64,000 nt of DNA, taken from positions 62,001 to 126,000 of the forward strand of contig CAWFNW010000002.1 of the NCBI GenBank assembly GCA_963817405.1. Direction: 5' to 3'. The notes under the pieces are model-generated. The model saw only the letters and a program-made list of their open reading frames with translations. It was not told where the DNA came from and did not search any database. Positions 7,875 to 16,293 of this stretch are shown here, piece by piece. A program made the translations under genes and the position numbers. Position 1 is the first letter of the stretch. Every line of letters begins with the position of its first letter. Origin of the DNA: CAWFNW01 sp963817405 (GTDB lineage Bacteria > Actinomycetota > Coriobacteriia > Anaerosomatales > Anaerosomataceae).

Positions 7875-9293
7875 TATGCCTCTTTGAGTCCCGCGATGAT
7901 CTCCTCGACGGCGTCGGGCGTGGTATGGGCGTCGGCCGCCAGGAACTCGATGTCCTCGGCGGTAGGCACGTAGCCCTCCCCCGCGTGCGAGAGCGCGTTG
8001 CGGACGTAGGAGCGGCGCAGGCGCGTGAGGTCAAAGTCCTTCGCGCGGATCTGCTCGGGCCGCTCGGGGATGACGATGCGCTGCCCGGGCACGTTCTCGC
8101 TCGGGTCACCGAGGCGCACCTCGACGCCGTTCTCGCGCGCGAAGTTGAGCTGCGCCCAGTGGTGCTTGCCGGCGCCGGTGTACTCGGTCTCCTGCACGAC
8201 GACGGTGGCGTCTTGCGGCAGGTCGCGCGCGAGCGACATCGCGGCGGCCATGGCGGTGTTGCCGGCACGGGCCACGCTCGAGGCCCTCGAGCTTGGACAT
8301 GGCCTCGGTCACGTAGAAGACCTCGCCCTGGCTCACGGTGAGGTAGCGGTCCATGTAGCGGAGCGCGCGGGCCGCGTTGCGGGGCACGTCGGCGCGGTCC
8401 GGCCACGTGGCGAACGGCACGCCGAAGCCGGTGTGGCCGGTGGTGAAGCTCTTGCGGTTGAAGTCGTGGTCGCTCGCCATATGGAGGCCGGAGAGGTCGA
8501 CCGAGGCGCTGATGATCTCCGTCGTTGCGCCCGCGCGCTTGAGGCCGCGAGCGGTGCCGGTGGTGTTGCCGCCGCCCGCATGCGTGACGACGACATGCGT
8601 GGGCGGCGCGCCGGTCGCCGCAGTCATCTCATCGGCAAGCTCCCAGCCGAGCGTCTCGATGCCGGAGACACCGAAGGCCGAGTAGAGCGAGGCCGCGAGG
8701 TAGCCGGTCTCGTCGAGGAGCTCGAGCATGTGGCTGAAGAGCTCGGGGCCGACGGTCAGCTGCACGACCTCGGCGCCGAACGCCTCGCAGATGCGGGACT
8801 TCTCGATGATCTCCGGCTGGCCGACGTGCCGGGAGTCGAACGCCTCCTGCACGACGATGCACTTGAGGCCGGCTCGGGCGGCCTGACTCGAGACGGCGGC
8901 CCCGTAGTTGCCCGACGTCGCGGTGACGACGCCCGAATAGCCCTTCTCCTTGGCCACGTGGACGGAGAGGCTCGCTCGGCGGTCCTTGAACGAACCAGCC
9001 ATATTGGCGGCCTCGTCCTTCACGAAGATGCGGGCGCCGTGGCCCGGCTCGCTGTACGAGCGGACGAGGTCCGTGAGGTTGCGGAGCTCCAGGAGCGGGG
9101 TCTTGCCCACGCCGCCGGCGCGCTGGATGGCGATGACCTCGTCGAGCGAGTAGCCGTGCGCGGCCATCATGCCCTCGTAGTCGAACGCGATGGGGCTTTG
9201 CTCGAAGGCCGAGTAGTCCATGCCGAGCGCACGCTTCATGATCTCGCCCTTGCGGGCCAGGATCGCTTCGGTGCGGCCGGCCACGTCACTCAC
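7874..9293 (-). CDS. ortB: 2-amino-4-ketopentanoate thiolase beta subunit, frameshifted
   Basis: A PLP-dependent subunit that, with OrtA, cleaves 2-amino-4-ketopentanoate to alanine and acetyl-CoA. The lysine motif GSFKDR (Lys103), TSGNYGAA and THAGGGNT identify the fold. The reading frame breaks after ERGP. One extra base at 8267 separates CCG from GCCGGCAAC, and removing it joins ERGP to AGNTAMAAAM, as the family requires. The rest (VVVQETEYTGAGKHH to the stop) is then complete. GTG 9293 overlaps the ortA stop by 8 bp. The gene is either inactive or carries a sequencing error; other genes here show the same +1 pattern. Confidence 0.88.
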
Positions 9294-9666
9294 CCGCCTT
9301 CGGGGCGGCGGAAGCGGGCGCGGCGCCTGCGGCGGCGGCGGGGGCGGCGGGGGCAGCGGCGGCGCGGTAGGCCGCAACGCGCTCGCGCAGGTCGAAGCCG
9401 ACGTGGGTGAGCTCCGGCGCCGGCTTGCCGAACGTGTGCGTGTAGCCGGGGTTGACCTCGGTGAGCACGCCGGTGACGGAGCGCCCGGTCATCGTGGTGA
9501 CGATGAGCTCCTCGCCCACGTCCGCCGCGGACTGCGCGAAGCCCTTCACCCACGCGCGCAGCGGCTGCGCGGCGGTGTCCTCGGGCAGATTCGGTGAGCG
9601 GTCGGCAGGTGCGAGCAGCAGGTACTCGACCTCCACCCAGTCGCCGGGGTTGCAGCGCTCGGTCAT
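9286..9666 (-). CDS. ortA: 2-amino-4-ketopentanoate thiolase alpha subunit
   Basis: A 126-aa OrtA-family protein. The core (DWVEVEYLLLAPADRSPNLP, then VKGFAQSAADVGEE and NPGYTHTFGKPAPEL) fills the first ~100 residues, the usual length. An Ala/Pro tail of about 25 residues follows and is not part of the family core. It lies 52 bp downstream of ord and overlaps ortB, so the three form one operon. OrtA and OrtB together make the CoA-dependent thiolase of the D-ornithine pathway. Confidence 0.9.
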   Translation of the reverse strand: MTERCNPGDWVEVEYLLLAPADRSPNLPEDTAAQPLRAWVKGFAQSAADVGEELIVTTMTGRSVTGVLTEVNPGYTHTFGKPAPELTHVGFDLRERVAAYRAAAAPAAPAAAAGAAPASAAPKAGE

Positions 9667-9718
9667 GGCGTCCTCCTCGATCGGTTGTGCGGTCCGGTGC
9701 GAACCGGTGGTGCGACAG

Positions 9719-10729
9719 CTAGACGGTCGGCGCCAGGAAGCGCGGCAGCGGTAGGTCCACGACGGTCACGATGCCGGCGGGCGCGCCGACGATGAGCGGG
9801 ATGTAGTTGCCGGTGCTCGCGTAGGTGCCCTTGCCGCCGGGGATCTCGGGGCTGGTGGCCATGCTCACGTCCGGATCGCCGTAGAGGCGGATGTAGTCGC
9901 CGGTCGAGACCCCTTCCATCTCCGGATGGATCTGCTGCGGGTGGACGAGCTCGATCTTGAGCTCGTCGCCGATGTAGCCGCGGCCGATCTGCTTGCAGCC
10001 CGCCACGTCGCCCGCCTTGACCGTGATGTGCGGGGTGGAGCGCTCGATGGTCGTCACGATGGGTTCGCGCGTCTCTTCCACTCGGTCGATCTTCCAGCCG
10101 ATGGCCTTGCCGATGAGGTGGATCGACTCGGGGAAACCGATGTGACCGACGATCGAGCCGTCCGCCACGCCTGCGTGGAACTCCTCGACCGTGGTCCCGA
10201 CGCCCTGCGTGCGCATGACGGTGGGGCCGAACGGCGAGAGGTCGTTCACGCGCTCGGCCTCGATGCGGTCGACGCGCAGGCAGACCGACGACCACATGAC
10301 GATGAGGGCGTCGAGGATGAAGCCGGGGTTGATGCCGGTGCCGAGGATCGAGACGCCGTGCTCCTTGGCGAGCGCATCGAAGCGGTCCGCCCACGCGGGG
10401 TCGCTCGCCCACGGGTACGCCAGCTTCTCCGAGATGGAGATCACGTTCGCGCCGGCCTTCACGCACGGCTCGACCTGGTCGGTGATCTCGTGGAGGAAGC
10501 TCTGCGTGCAGATGCACACGACGTCCGGCTTCATCGCGAGGACTGCGTCGACGTCGGTGGTCATGGGGACGTCGCAGTCACGGCCGAGGAGCTCGCCGAC
10601 GGTCTTGCCCTCCTTGGCGGGGTTCGTGACGATCGCGCCAACGAGTTCGATGTCCTTGGGGCGATCCAGGATGAAGCCGAGCAGTCCTTGTCCCATCATG
10701 CCGGTTCCCCACACGGCGACCTTGATCAT
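9719..10729 (-). CDS. ord: 2,4-diaminopentanoate dehydrogenase
   Basis: A 336-aa NAD(P)-dependent oxidoreductase. It has an N-terminal Rossmann motif (AVWGTGMMGQG, residues 5-15) and a C-terminal dimerisation/catalytic domain as in dihydrodipicolinate reductase relatives. Ord oxidatively deaminates 2,4-diaminopentanoate, the product of OraSE, to 2-amino-4-ketopentanoate, the substrate of OrtAB. ATG 10729 has GAGGAG 4 bp upstream. It is the first gene of the ord-ortA-ortB unit. A perfect 12-bp palindrome lies 37 bp upstream of the start. Confidence 0.93.
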   Translation of the reverse strand: MIKVAVWGTGMMGQGLLGFILDRPKDIELVGAIVTNPAKEGKTVGELLGRDCDVPMTTDVDAVLAMKPDVVCICTQSFLHEITDQVEPCVKAGANVISISEKLAYPWASDPAWADRFDALAKEHGVSILGTGINPGFILDALIVMWSSVCLRVDRIEAERVNDLSPFGPTVMRTQGVGTTVEEFHAGVADGSIVGHIGFPESIHLIGKAIGWKIDRVEETREPIVTTIERSTPHITVKAGDVAGCKQIGRGYIGDELKIELVHPQQIHPEMEGVSTGDYIRLYGDPDVSMATSPEIPGGKGTYASTGNYIPLIVGAPAGIVTVVDLPLPRFLAPTV

Positions 10730-10765
10730 GAGAGCTCCTCTCGAGGATGTATGCAGTTCGGTGCC

Positions 10766-10777
10766 TTGCATATGCAA
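10766..10777. promoter_or_regulatory. 12-bp palindrome upstream of ord
   Basis: TTGCATATGCAA is a perfect palindrome 37 bp upstream of the ord start codon. Its position fits an operator for the D-ornithine genes. No regulator gene is adjacent. Confidence 0.4.
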
Positions 10778-10863
10778 ACACACTGCGGCGCTGGTTGCCA
10801 CCGCGGGCTGTGGCGAGGGTGGGCGCGAGCGTGCGGCGAGGATGAGGGCACCCCTGTGGGGAC

Positions 10864-10901
10864 CCTCTGAGAACTTATCATAAATGCTATGTTTCCTGAG
10901 G
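10864..10901. repeat. 38-bp dispersed palindrome, copy B
   Basis: The same 38-bp element (CCTCTG to TGAGG), more diverged than copies C and D in its centre. It lies between the divergent ord and ABC exporter genes. Confidence 0.75.
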
Positions 10902-10932
10902 TGCCTCGTGAGGACCCGGGAGGGGTCCGTCA

Positions 10933-10985
10933 GTCCAGCACCGCGCGGGCCGCGGTGCGTCCGTGCGCTTCGAGGATTATGCTTC
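10933..10985 (-). pseudogene. 3'-end remnant of an FAD oxidoreductase-like gene
   Basis: On the minus strand a short reading frame ends IILEAHGRTAARAVLD-stop, like the C-terminus of flavin oxidoreductases (compare ASGLVAARAVLAERP in the gene at 30131-31516). Nothing upstream in this frame continues the domain. It is a small scar rather than a gene. Confidence 0.3.
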
Positions 10986-11020
10986 CCTTCAGACCGCCGC
11001 CGCGACCCACGGAGCCATTG

Positions 11021-11788
11021 ATGCCCGTCCTCACTGCACGTGACATCGTCCAGCAGTTCGGGAAGCAGGAAGTCCTGCACGGGGTGTCGCTCGGCGTCGA
11101 TCGTGGCGAGGTGCTCGGTCTTCTGGGCCCGTCGGGAGCGGGCAAGACCACCTTCGTCAACATCCTGGCAGGAGTGGCTGAACCGGTCTCCGGCACCGTC
11201 GACATCTTCGGTGAACGCATGCCATCGCTCTCGCTCATGCGGCGGATGGGCTACATGGCGCAGTCCGACGCGCTCTACATGGACCTCACCGCGGATGAGA
11301 ACCTCGCGTTCTTCGGCACGATCTACGGTCTCGCGGGCCCTGCGCTCAAGGACGCGTTCACCGACGCGCTCCAGACCGCGCACTTGAGCGTGGAGCCGCG
11401 AAAGCTCGTGCGCGACTACTCCGGGGGCATGCGACGGCGTCTCTCGCTTGCAACCGCGCTCCTCCACAGGCCCGAGCTGCTCATCCTCGACGAGCCAACG
11501 ATCGGCCTCGACCCCCTTCACCGTGTGGACATCTGGAAGTCCTTCCGCGCGATGGCGGCCGAGGGGACCACGCTCATCATCACCACGCACGTGATGGACG
11601 AAGCCGAGCGCTGCGACCGCCTGGTGATGATCCGCGACGGCGTGTTCATCGCCATGGGCTCGCCGGCCGAGCTCAAGAGCAGGGCGAATGCGACGACGCT
11701 TGAAGACGCGTTCCTCTTCTTCGCGCGAGCGGAGATGGCCGAAGCGTGGGCCGCCGGTGCACCGCGAGGGGGTGAGGGCGATGCGTAA
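11021..11788 (+). CDS. ABC exporter ATP-binding protein
   Basis: A 255-aa nucleotide-binding subunit. It has Walker A GPSGAGKT (36-43), signature YSGGM (133-137) and Walker B LLILDEP (153-159) followed by the D-loop region and TTHVMDEAERC. This layout is typical of ABC-2-type exporters (CcmA/drug-export class). ATG 11021 follows GGAG at 6-bp spacing. The gene overlaps the permease by 8 bp. A fragment covering about residues 61-112 is duplicated at 27521-27676, beyond the RHS island. Confidence 0.9.
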   Translation: MPVLTARDIVQQFGKQEVLHGVSLGVDRGEVLGLLGPSGAGKTTFVNILAGVAEPVSGTVDIFGERMPSLSLMRRMGYMAQSDALYMDLTADENLAFFGTIYGLAGPALKDAFTDALQTAHLSVEPRKLVRDYSGGMRRRLSLATALLHRPELLILDEPTIGLDPLHRVDIWKSFRAMAAEGTTLIITTHVMDEAERCDRLVMIRDGVFIAMGSPAELKSRANATTLEDAFLFFARAEMAEAWAAGAPRGGEGDA

Positions 11789-12892
11789 TGCCATCGCCGT
11801 CACGCTCCGCATCCTCAGGCAGTTCAGGCACGACCCGCGCACGATCTTCATGATGATCGTGGCTCCCGTGCTCGCACTCTTCATCCTCAACACCATCTTC
11901 GGGTCGCCGGCCTACACCCCACTCGTCCTGACCGGGAACGTGCCGGCGGACTTCGTGACCGCGCTTGAGAACTCAGATGCACGCACCGAGGTCGCCGACC
12001 GGAAGGAGGCCCTCGACCGGCTGGCCGAGGGAACCGCCGACGGCTACGTCGAGGTGCAGGACAAAGCCGTGCGTGTCTGGGTGGAGGGCTCGGACCCGGC
12101 CCGCACGGGCGCCGTGCTGCAGGCGGTGGGCCGCGCGCAGATCGAGGCCTTGGCCTCGGTCAAGCTGGACGTGAAGCCGATCACGCTCCCCGGCGGCATC
12201 ACAATCGACATCTCGAAGTACCTGCCGCTTCCCGACGTTCGAGCCGCCCGCCAAGCCCGACGTCACGTACGTCCACGGGTCGGCCGACATGAACGTCTTC
12301 GACTTCTACGGCCCCGTCTTCATCGGCGTCTTCGTCTTCTTCTTCGTGTTCATCACGGCCGGCATCAGCTTCGTCCGCGAACGCACCGGCGGCACGCTCG
12401 AGCGCGTGATGGCCACGCCGATTCGCCGCTGGGAGCTCGTACTTGGCTACGTGCAGGGCTTCGGCGCCTTCTCGCTCAGCCAAACGTTCATCGTCGCGTG
12501 GGCGAGCATCTACTGGGTCGGCTTCACGAACCTGGGGAGCTTCTGGCTCGTGCTCCTCATCGCCGAGAGCATGGCGCTTGTCTCGCTCGCCCTCGGCATC
12601 CTCGTCTCCGCGTACGCCTCGACCGAGCTCCAGGTCATCCAGCTGCTGCAGATCATCGTCATCCCGCAGATCATCCTCTCGGGCATGTTCGACCTGTCGC
12701 AGACACCCGCCCTGGATGCAGTTTGCGAGCAGGCTCTTCCCTATCACCTACGGTGCCGAGGCGATGCGCGCGGTGATGCTGCGCGGCGCGGGGTTGGTCG
12801 AGGTGTGGTCGAACCTCGCGGTGCTCTGGGGATTCATCGGCATCTTCAGCGCAGCCAACGTCCTCGCGCTCCGGAAGTACCGGCGCGTGTGA
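11781..12892 (+). CDS. ABC-2 type permease, two frameshifts
   Basis: The membrane subunit of the exporter. It has one N-terminal helix (IFMMIVAPVLALFIL), a large extracytoplasmic loop and about five C-terminal helices (PVFIGVFVFFFVFITAG onward, ending ALRKYRRV). Two single-base insertions break the frame relative to the paralogous copy at 27681-28445: an extra T at about 12229-12230 (CCGCTTCCC against CCGCTCCC) and an extra G at about 12714-12715 (CCCTGGATG against CCCTGATG). Removing both restores one protein of about 370 aa. Either the exporter is inactive or these are sequence errors. Confidence 0.85.
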
Positions 12893-13205
12893 GAGCGCGC
12901 CTCTGGGGACCATTCGAGACGACTTCGCTCCAGCAGCTCGACGCGCCTGCCGCGACAACGGCGACCGCGATAGCCGCTAGCGGCCAAGGTGCAGTACGCA
13001 CGGCCATTAGTACGTACCACAGGGACAGCATCGCTGGCACGGCCCATGGGATTGCCACGACTAGGCACTCCAGCGCCGACCACAGACCCAACAGCGAACC
13101 CACGCACCATCCCACCGCCAACGCCAACCCAACGGTAAGCGCCGCCGTGCGGCAAGCGCGTGCGACTAGCGAAGCGTCACGCCCACGCACCATGATGAGC
13201 ACCAA
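12846..13205 (-). CDS. small membrane protein, possible immunity remnant
   Basis: A 119-aa frame on the strand of the RHS island, with three likely transmembrane segments (TVGLALAVGWCVGSLLG, LVVAIPWAVPAMLSLWYVL, LAAIAVAVVAAGA). Its 3' end overlaps the permease gene by 47 bp. Another hydrophobic stretch (AASSVAAFLVVLLGG) occurs just upstream in a different frame, so the gene may be broken. Function is unknown; the position suggests an old immunity gene. Confidence 0.35.
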   Translation of the reverse strand: MVLIMVRGRDASLVARACRTAALTVGLALAVGWCVGSLLGLWSALECLVVAIPWAVPAMLSLWYVLMAVRTAPWPLAAIAVAVVAAGASSCWSEVVSNGPQRRALTRAGTSGARGRWLR

Positions 13206-13288
13206 TCCGTGGCCGTGACAGGTCCGCCAAGCAATACAACGAGAAACGCGGCAACGGAGGACGCGGCCAGCGTCCCATCGGTCATGAC

Positions 13289-13345
13289 GTAGGAGAAGGT
13301 GGTGGTGGTCGTGACCGACCCCTGCGCCACGACCGAGCTCGTCCT
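13289..13345 (-). pseudogene. remnant of an RHS core
   Basis: On the minus strand these bases encode SSRTSSVVAQGSVTTTTTFSY. The full-length RHS protein has RTSSVVTQGSTTTTTTFSY at the matching place. Homology stops abruptly after TFSY and runs into hydrophobic, unrelated sequence. It starts right after the stop of the lipoprotein gene at 13347. This marks another, older RHS displacement event. Confidence 0.6.
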
Positions 13346-13346
13346 G

Positions 13347-13766
13347 CTACTGGGCGTAGATGACGAACCACCGCTCGTCGTCCAGCTTCACTTCGATGAC
13401 CCGCGGAGTGTCCGTGACCACGTCGCCGTTCAGAGCGGTGGTCGTCTCGAGCACGTCGATCATGTACAGAACCTGCCCCTCGAGAACCACACCCTCATCG
13501 ATTTCAGCACGGCTTGCCGCGCAGATCGCTTCACTCCCCGTCCAAGCCGTGCGAAGCATCGCGAGGTCCGATTCATTGAGGTCGGGCCGGAACAGCCTCT
13601 CCGCAGTCGCGACGTCGTTCGAAAGCACCGCGTCGAGAAACGCCCGCGCCGTCGTGGCCGGCTCGGCCTGCGCCGGCAGTGGTCGAGCACACCCCGCCAC
13701 GGCGCCCAAGGCAGAGAGCATGAGAAGCAAGACGCAGGAGACCCGGAGACGATTCCGGCGTGTCAT
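13347..13766 (-). CDS. small lipoprotein, NTF2/SnoaL-like fold possible
   Basis: A 139-aa protein with a lipoprotein signal (hydrophobic VSCVLLLMLSALGAVAGC, lipobox ending at Cys26). The mature part (AEPATTARAFLDAVLSNDVA, then RWFVIYAQ at the end) resembles small periplasmic proteins of the DUF4878/NTF2-like type. It lies in the row of small genes between orphan RHS modules, so an immunity role at the cell surface is plausible. No family is certain. Confidence 0.6.
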   Translation of the reverse strand: MTRRNRLRVSCVLLLMLSALGAVAGCARPLPAQAEPATTARAFLDAVLSNDVATAERLFRPDLNESDLAMLRTAWTGSEAICAASRAEIDEGVVLEGQVLYMIDVLETTTALNGDVVTDTPRVIEVKLDDERWFVIYAQ

Positions 13767-13842
13767 GTGGTCACATCCTCACGATCCGCTTCACCGCGGC
13801 CCACGGGGGTTGTGCGAGGCGAGCCTAACAGGGAGATCGAGA

Positions 13843-14259
13843 CTATGGACACTCGACATCCTGCGCGGGACCCCGCTCACCGGATTCAGCGCCGCCGGAG
13901 AGCCGCAGCACTAGAACCGCAGATAGGAGGCAAACGACTGCGCTCCCAAGGATGGCGAGTGGGTGGTAGTCGGGCACCCCTGCAATCATTAGCTGAAAGC
14001 AGAAGAAGCCGGCAAAGGCCGCGAGCGACCATCGTACAAGCAAGCTGACTGACTGCAAGCGCTTCACCAGCAGAATCGTGAGCAGCGGAGCGCCGATCAC
14101 TAGCAGTGTGCCTGCAACGAGCAGGAGAATCCCGGACGCCGGCACATCGGCCAACCACGATGCGAGAGCCCGTGCCGTCAGCTCACCGAGACTGCCAAAC
14201 AGGGCCCAGCCCAACACGGTACCCCCCGCGATCACGAAGAGCGAGATGATCCTATTCAC
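13843..14259 (-). CDS. four-helix membrane protein, candidate immunity protein
   Basis: A 138-aa protein with about four transmembrane helices (IISLFVIAGGTVLGWALFG, ASGILLLVAGTLLVIGAPLL, WSLAAFAGFFCFQLMIAG, AILGSAVVCLLSAVLVLRL). GTG 14259 has GGGAGG 6 bp upstream. It starts 22 bp after the stop of the orphan RHS module ending at 14282, the position of a cognate immunity gene. The family is not recognised. Confidence 0.55.
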   Translation of the reverse strand: MNRIISLFVIAGGTVLGWALFGSLGELTARALASWLADVPASGILLLVAGTLLVIGAPLLTILLVKRLQSVSLLVRWSLAAFAGFFCFQLMIAGVPDYHPLAILGSAVVCLLSAVLVLRLSGGAESGERGPAQDVECP

Positions 14260-14281
14260 GACACCTCCCAGCACAATGAGT

Positions 14282-15095
14282 CTACTTCCTCCTAACCGAG
14301 ACAATCTCCGCTCTCCACCAGAAGAAGCGCTTGAAGGTCTTGCCCGCTTCAAGTGGCGTTCGATACCAAGTGGCGAAGTACACGTAGAGTTCGTACCCCG
14401 GTGCAGCAGCGGGAATCGTGTAGAGACCGTGCTCAATATACGCAGCATAGCCCTTCGACAGCTCGGTTGCCGTGTAGTCGTCCGCCTTGTCGGCAGCCGT
14501 CTTCCCAGCCCACTTGAGGGTCTTCTCGGCCGACTTGGCCAGCTTGTTCCGGAGCCAGGTTGGCAGACTCTTGGGAATCCACTTTAGGAATCCCTTACTG
14601 AGGCCTCCAATCTGACTGTACAAGAGCTGCGTGGGGCTCAGACTCTTCGAGATGCGAATCTTCCACAACTTGATGATCCTACATCCATCCGGATCGACCA
14701 TCCCCACCGGATCCCCGCCGCAGTACTGGTACGCGCTCTCCTCACCGTCGGCCTTCGCGGGGTCCTTCGTGATGAAGCTCGCCGTGGCAGGATCATAGTA
14801 GCGCTGACTGCAGTAGTAGAGCCCCGAGTGGGCGTCATAGGCGTAGCCCGCGTAGCGCAGGATATTGCGCTCAGCGATGGCGGCGGCGAGGCCTGCGGAG
14901 ATGCCGGTGACCGCCCGTGAGAGGGTCGTCGTGGGGTTCCCGTAGGCGTCGTGGGCGTAGAAGGCGAAGGGGACGCCTGCGCCGTTCGTGAGCTCGCGCA
15001 CGTCGCCCCGGTCCGTGGTGACGATCCCGAAGGCGAGCTGCGTCGTCCCGCTCTCGTAGACGCCGGCGTACGGGCGGCTCTCGGAATCCGTGAGG
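14282..15095 (-). pseudogene. orphan RHS tip with C-terminal toxin candidate (CT3)
   Basis: The frame carries the last ~135 residues of the RHS core (SRPYAGVYESG to YDPATASFITKDP), then a distinct C-terminus after DPDG. The DNA of the core part (14692-15095) is essentially identical to that of the second orphan at 16685-17092. The unique tip of ~135 aa (RIIKLWKIRISKSLSPTQLL to EIVSVRRK) is basic and not a family I recognise. Only part of the core is present and no convincing start exists, so it is probably a displaced tip that can recombine onto the full-length gene. Confidence 0.7.
14692..15095 (-). repeat. RHS core repeat, copy 1 (400 bp)
   Basis: The terminal RHS core segment. Over about 400 bp it appears identical to copy 2 at 16685-17092 and slightly diverged from copy 3 in the full-length gene. 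Confidence 0.85.
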
Positions 15096-15107
15096 CCTCC
15101 GGAGAGA

Positions 15108-15482
15108 TCAGTGCCCTCGGAACAGCACGAAACGCTTGGTTGGCGCTGGTGCAGAGGCCTTGAAGTCCCACGGACGGCGGCGGTTGACCATGTCGATCCA
15201 CCAGCCGATATCCACTCCTCCCGAGCGCCTGTGAACCAGCAGGCGACGTGAGCCCCGCCGGGCCGCGTCACGCTCCGGGTCCTTTCCATGCAGGCACAGC
15301 GTGACGATGCCAAGCACCAGACATACTAGTGCGTCGAACGCCGCTTGCTGCGCCGGGGTCTCCCCCTTTAGGAAGTGGACGAAGACGAAGGGCGGCACCG
15401 TGAGTGACCCGGCAGCCGCCCCGGCTAGTGCTGCTGGGAGAGAGACTGGGCCGCGACGCCCAATTGAGCCCGTGTCCCCCAT
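15108..15482 (-). CDS. membrane protein fused in frame to a toxin-44-like fragment
   Basis: A 124-aa frame. Residues 1-75 contain two hydrophobic segments (LAGAAAGSLTVPPFVFVHFL and FDALVCLVLGIVTLCLHG), like an immunity-type membrane protein. The end (GWWIDMVNRRRPWDFK) resembles the start of bacterial toxin 44-type tips and stops where the orphan core begins. It looks like a recombination scar joining two modules. Whether it is expressed is unknown. Confidence 0.4.
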   Translation of the reverse strand: MGDTGSIGRRGPVSLPAALAGAAAGSLTVPPFVFVHFLKGETPAQQAAFDALVCLVLGIVTLCLHGKDPERDAARRGSRRLLVHRRSGGVDIGWWIDMVNRRRPWDFKASAPAPTKRFVLFRGH

Positions 15483-15599
15483 GGCTACCTCAGCCTCTTG
15501 ATGTACTTGTACTTGCCCAGGGTCTCGAGACTCCGGACAGCACGGTTCACGTGCAGCTCGGCCACCACCTTCCTGTGACGTCGCCCGTCACCCGCCACA

Positions 15600-16232
15600 C
15601 TAAGCCGAAGGACCAGCTGCAATCTCGTCTTCGCGCTTCTCGCCCACGCGCAGCGACGTCCCGCTGGGGTCGTCGCCAGCCTCTTCCACCCCTAGTCCGG
15701 CGAACTCGACGCGCCTTCGGAACAGCCGGAGCCCGAAGAGGAAGCCCACAAGCAACCCGAGCCAAAGCCACGTTCTGCCCGTGCCATCTATGAGGAGCAG
15801 CCAGTCCGGCACCGATTCGCTTCCGAAGATCGGAAACCGCCCTGCTGGCAGATTCAGAACCCCGCTGATCCCCGCAGCAATCGTGGCGATGCTCGGCAGC
15901 TCGACGGCCTGCTGCCTGCCGATGACGCCAGCGAGCGCAAGGCCAACGGCTACTGACAGCGGCACGGTCACTTGGTAGGCCACCAAAGGATCACCAGGCC
16001 CGTTGAGGATGATCGGGAAGAAGGCCGTGACAGCTTCGGCCACCCAGTCTGCGACCACCCGCAACAAGAAGCCGAGCGCCACCGCACCAGTGACGATAAA
16101 CCAAGAGTACTGGACATGCGTACGTGCAATCAGCTTTGCGGCGACAACAGCAGCCACAAAGAGCACGAACCCGATGCCTAGGAGCGAGCAGAGCCACGCC
16201 CAGGGAAGCTGCGACGGTAGTGGGATGATCAT
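15600..16232 (-). CDS. five-helix membrane protein, candidate immunity protein
   Basis: A 210-aa protein with about five transmembrane helices (WAWLCSLLGIGFVLFVAAVV onward) and a hydrophilic C-terminal tail. ATG 16232 follows GAGGAGCG. It begins 61 bp downstream of the second orphan RHS tip, the usual place of the matching immunity gene. No family is recognised. A membrane immunity protein would fit a toxin that acts at or across the membrane. Confidence 0.55.
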   Translation of the reverse strand: MIIPLPSQLPWAWLCSLLGIGFVLFVAAVVAAKLIARTHVQYSWFIVTGAVALGFLLRVVADWVAEAVTAFFPIILNGPGDPLVAYQVTVPLSVAVGLALAGVIGRQQAVELPSIATIAAGISGVLNLPAGRFPIFGSESVPDWLLLIDGTGRTWLWLGLLVGFLFGLRLFRRRVEFAGLGVEEAGDDPSGTSLRVGEKREDEIAAGPSA

Positions 16233-16293
16233 GGGCGCTCCTCGGTCATGTTGCGAATGCTTCACCATTGCAGCTGCCGGTGGTTGCCGATGA

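Noticed and set aside
8025..9410. Plus-strand frame of ~460 codons opposite ortB
   Set aside because: Antisense shadow; composition is Arg/Gly/Ala/Asp repetitive and shows no family.
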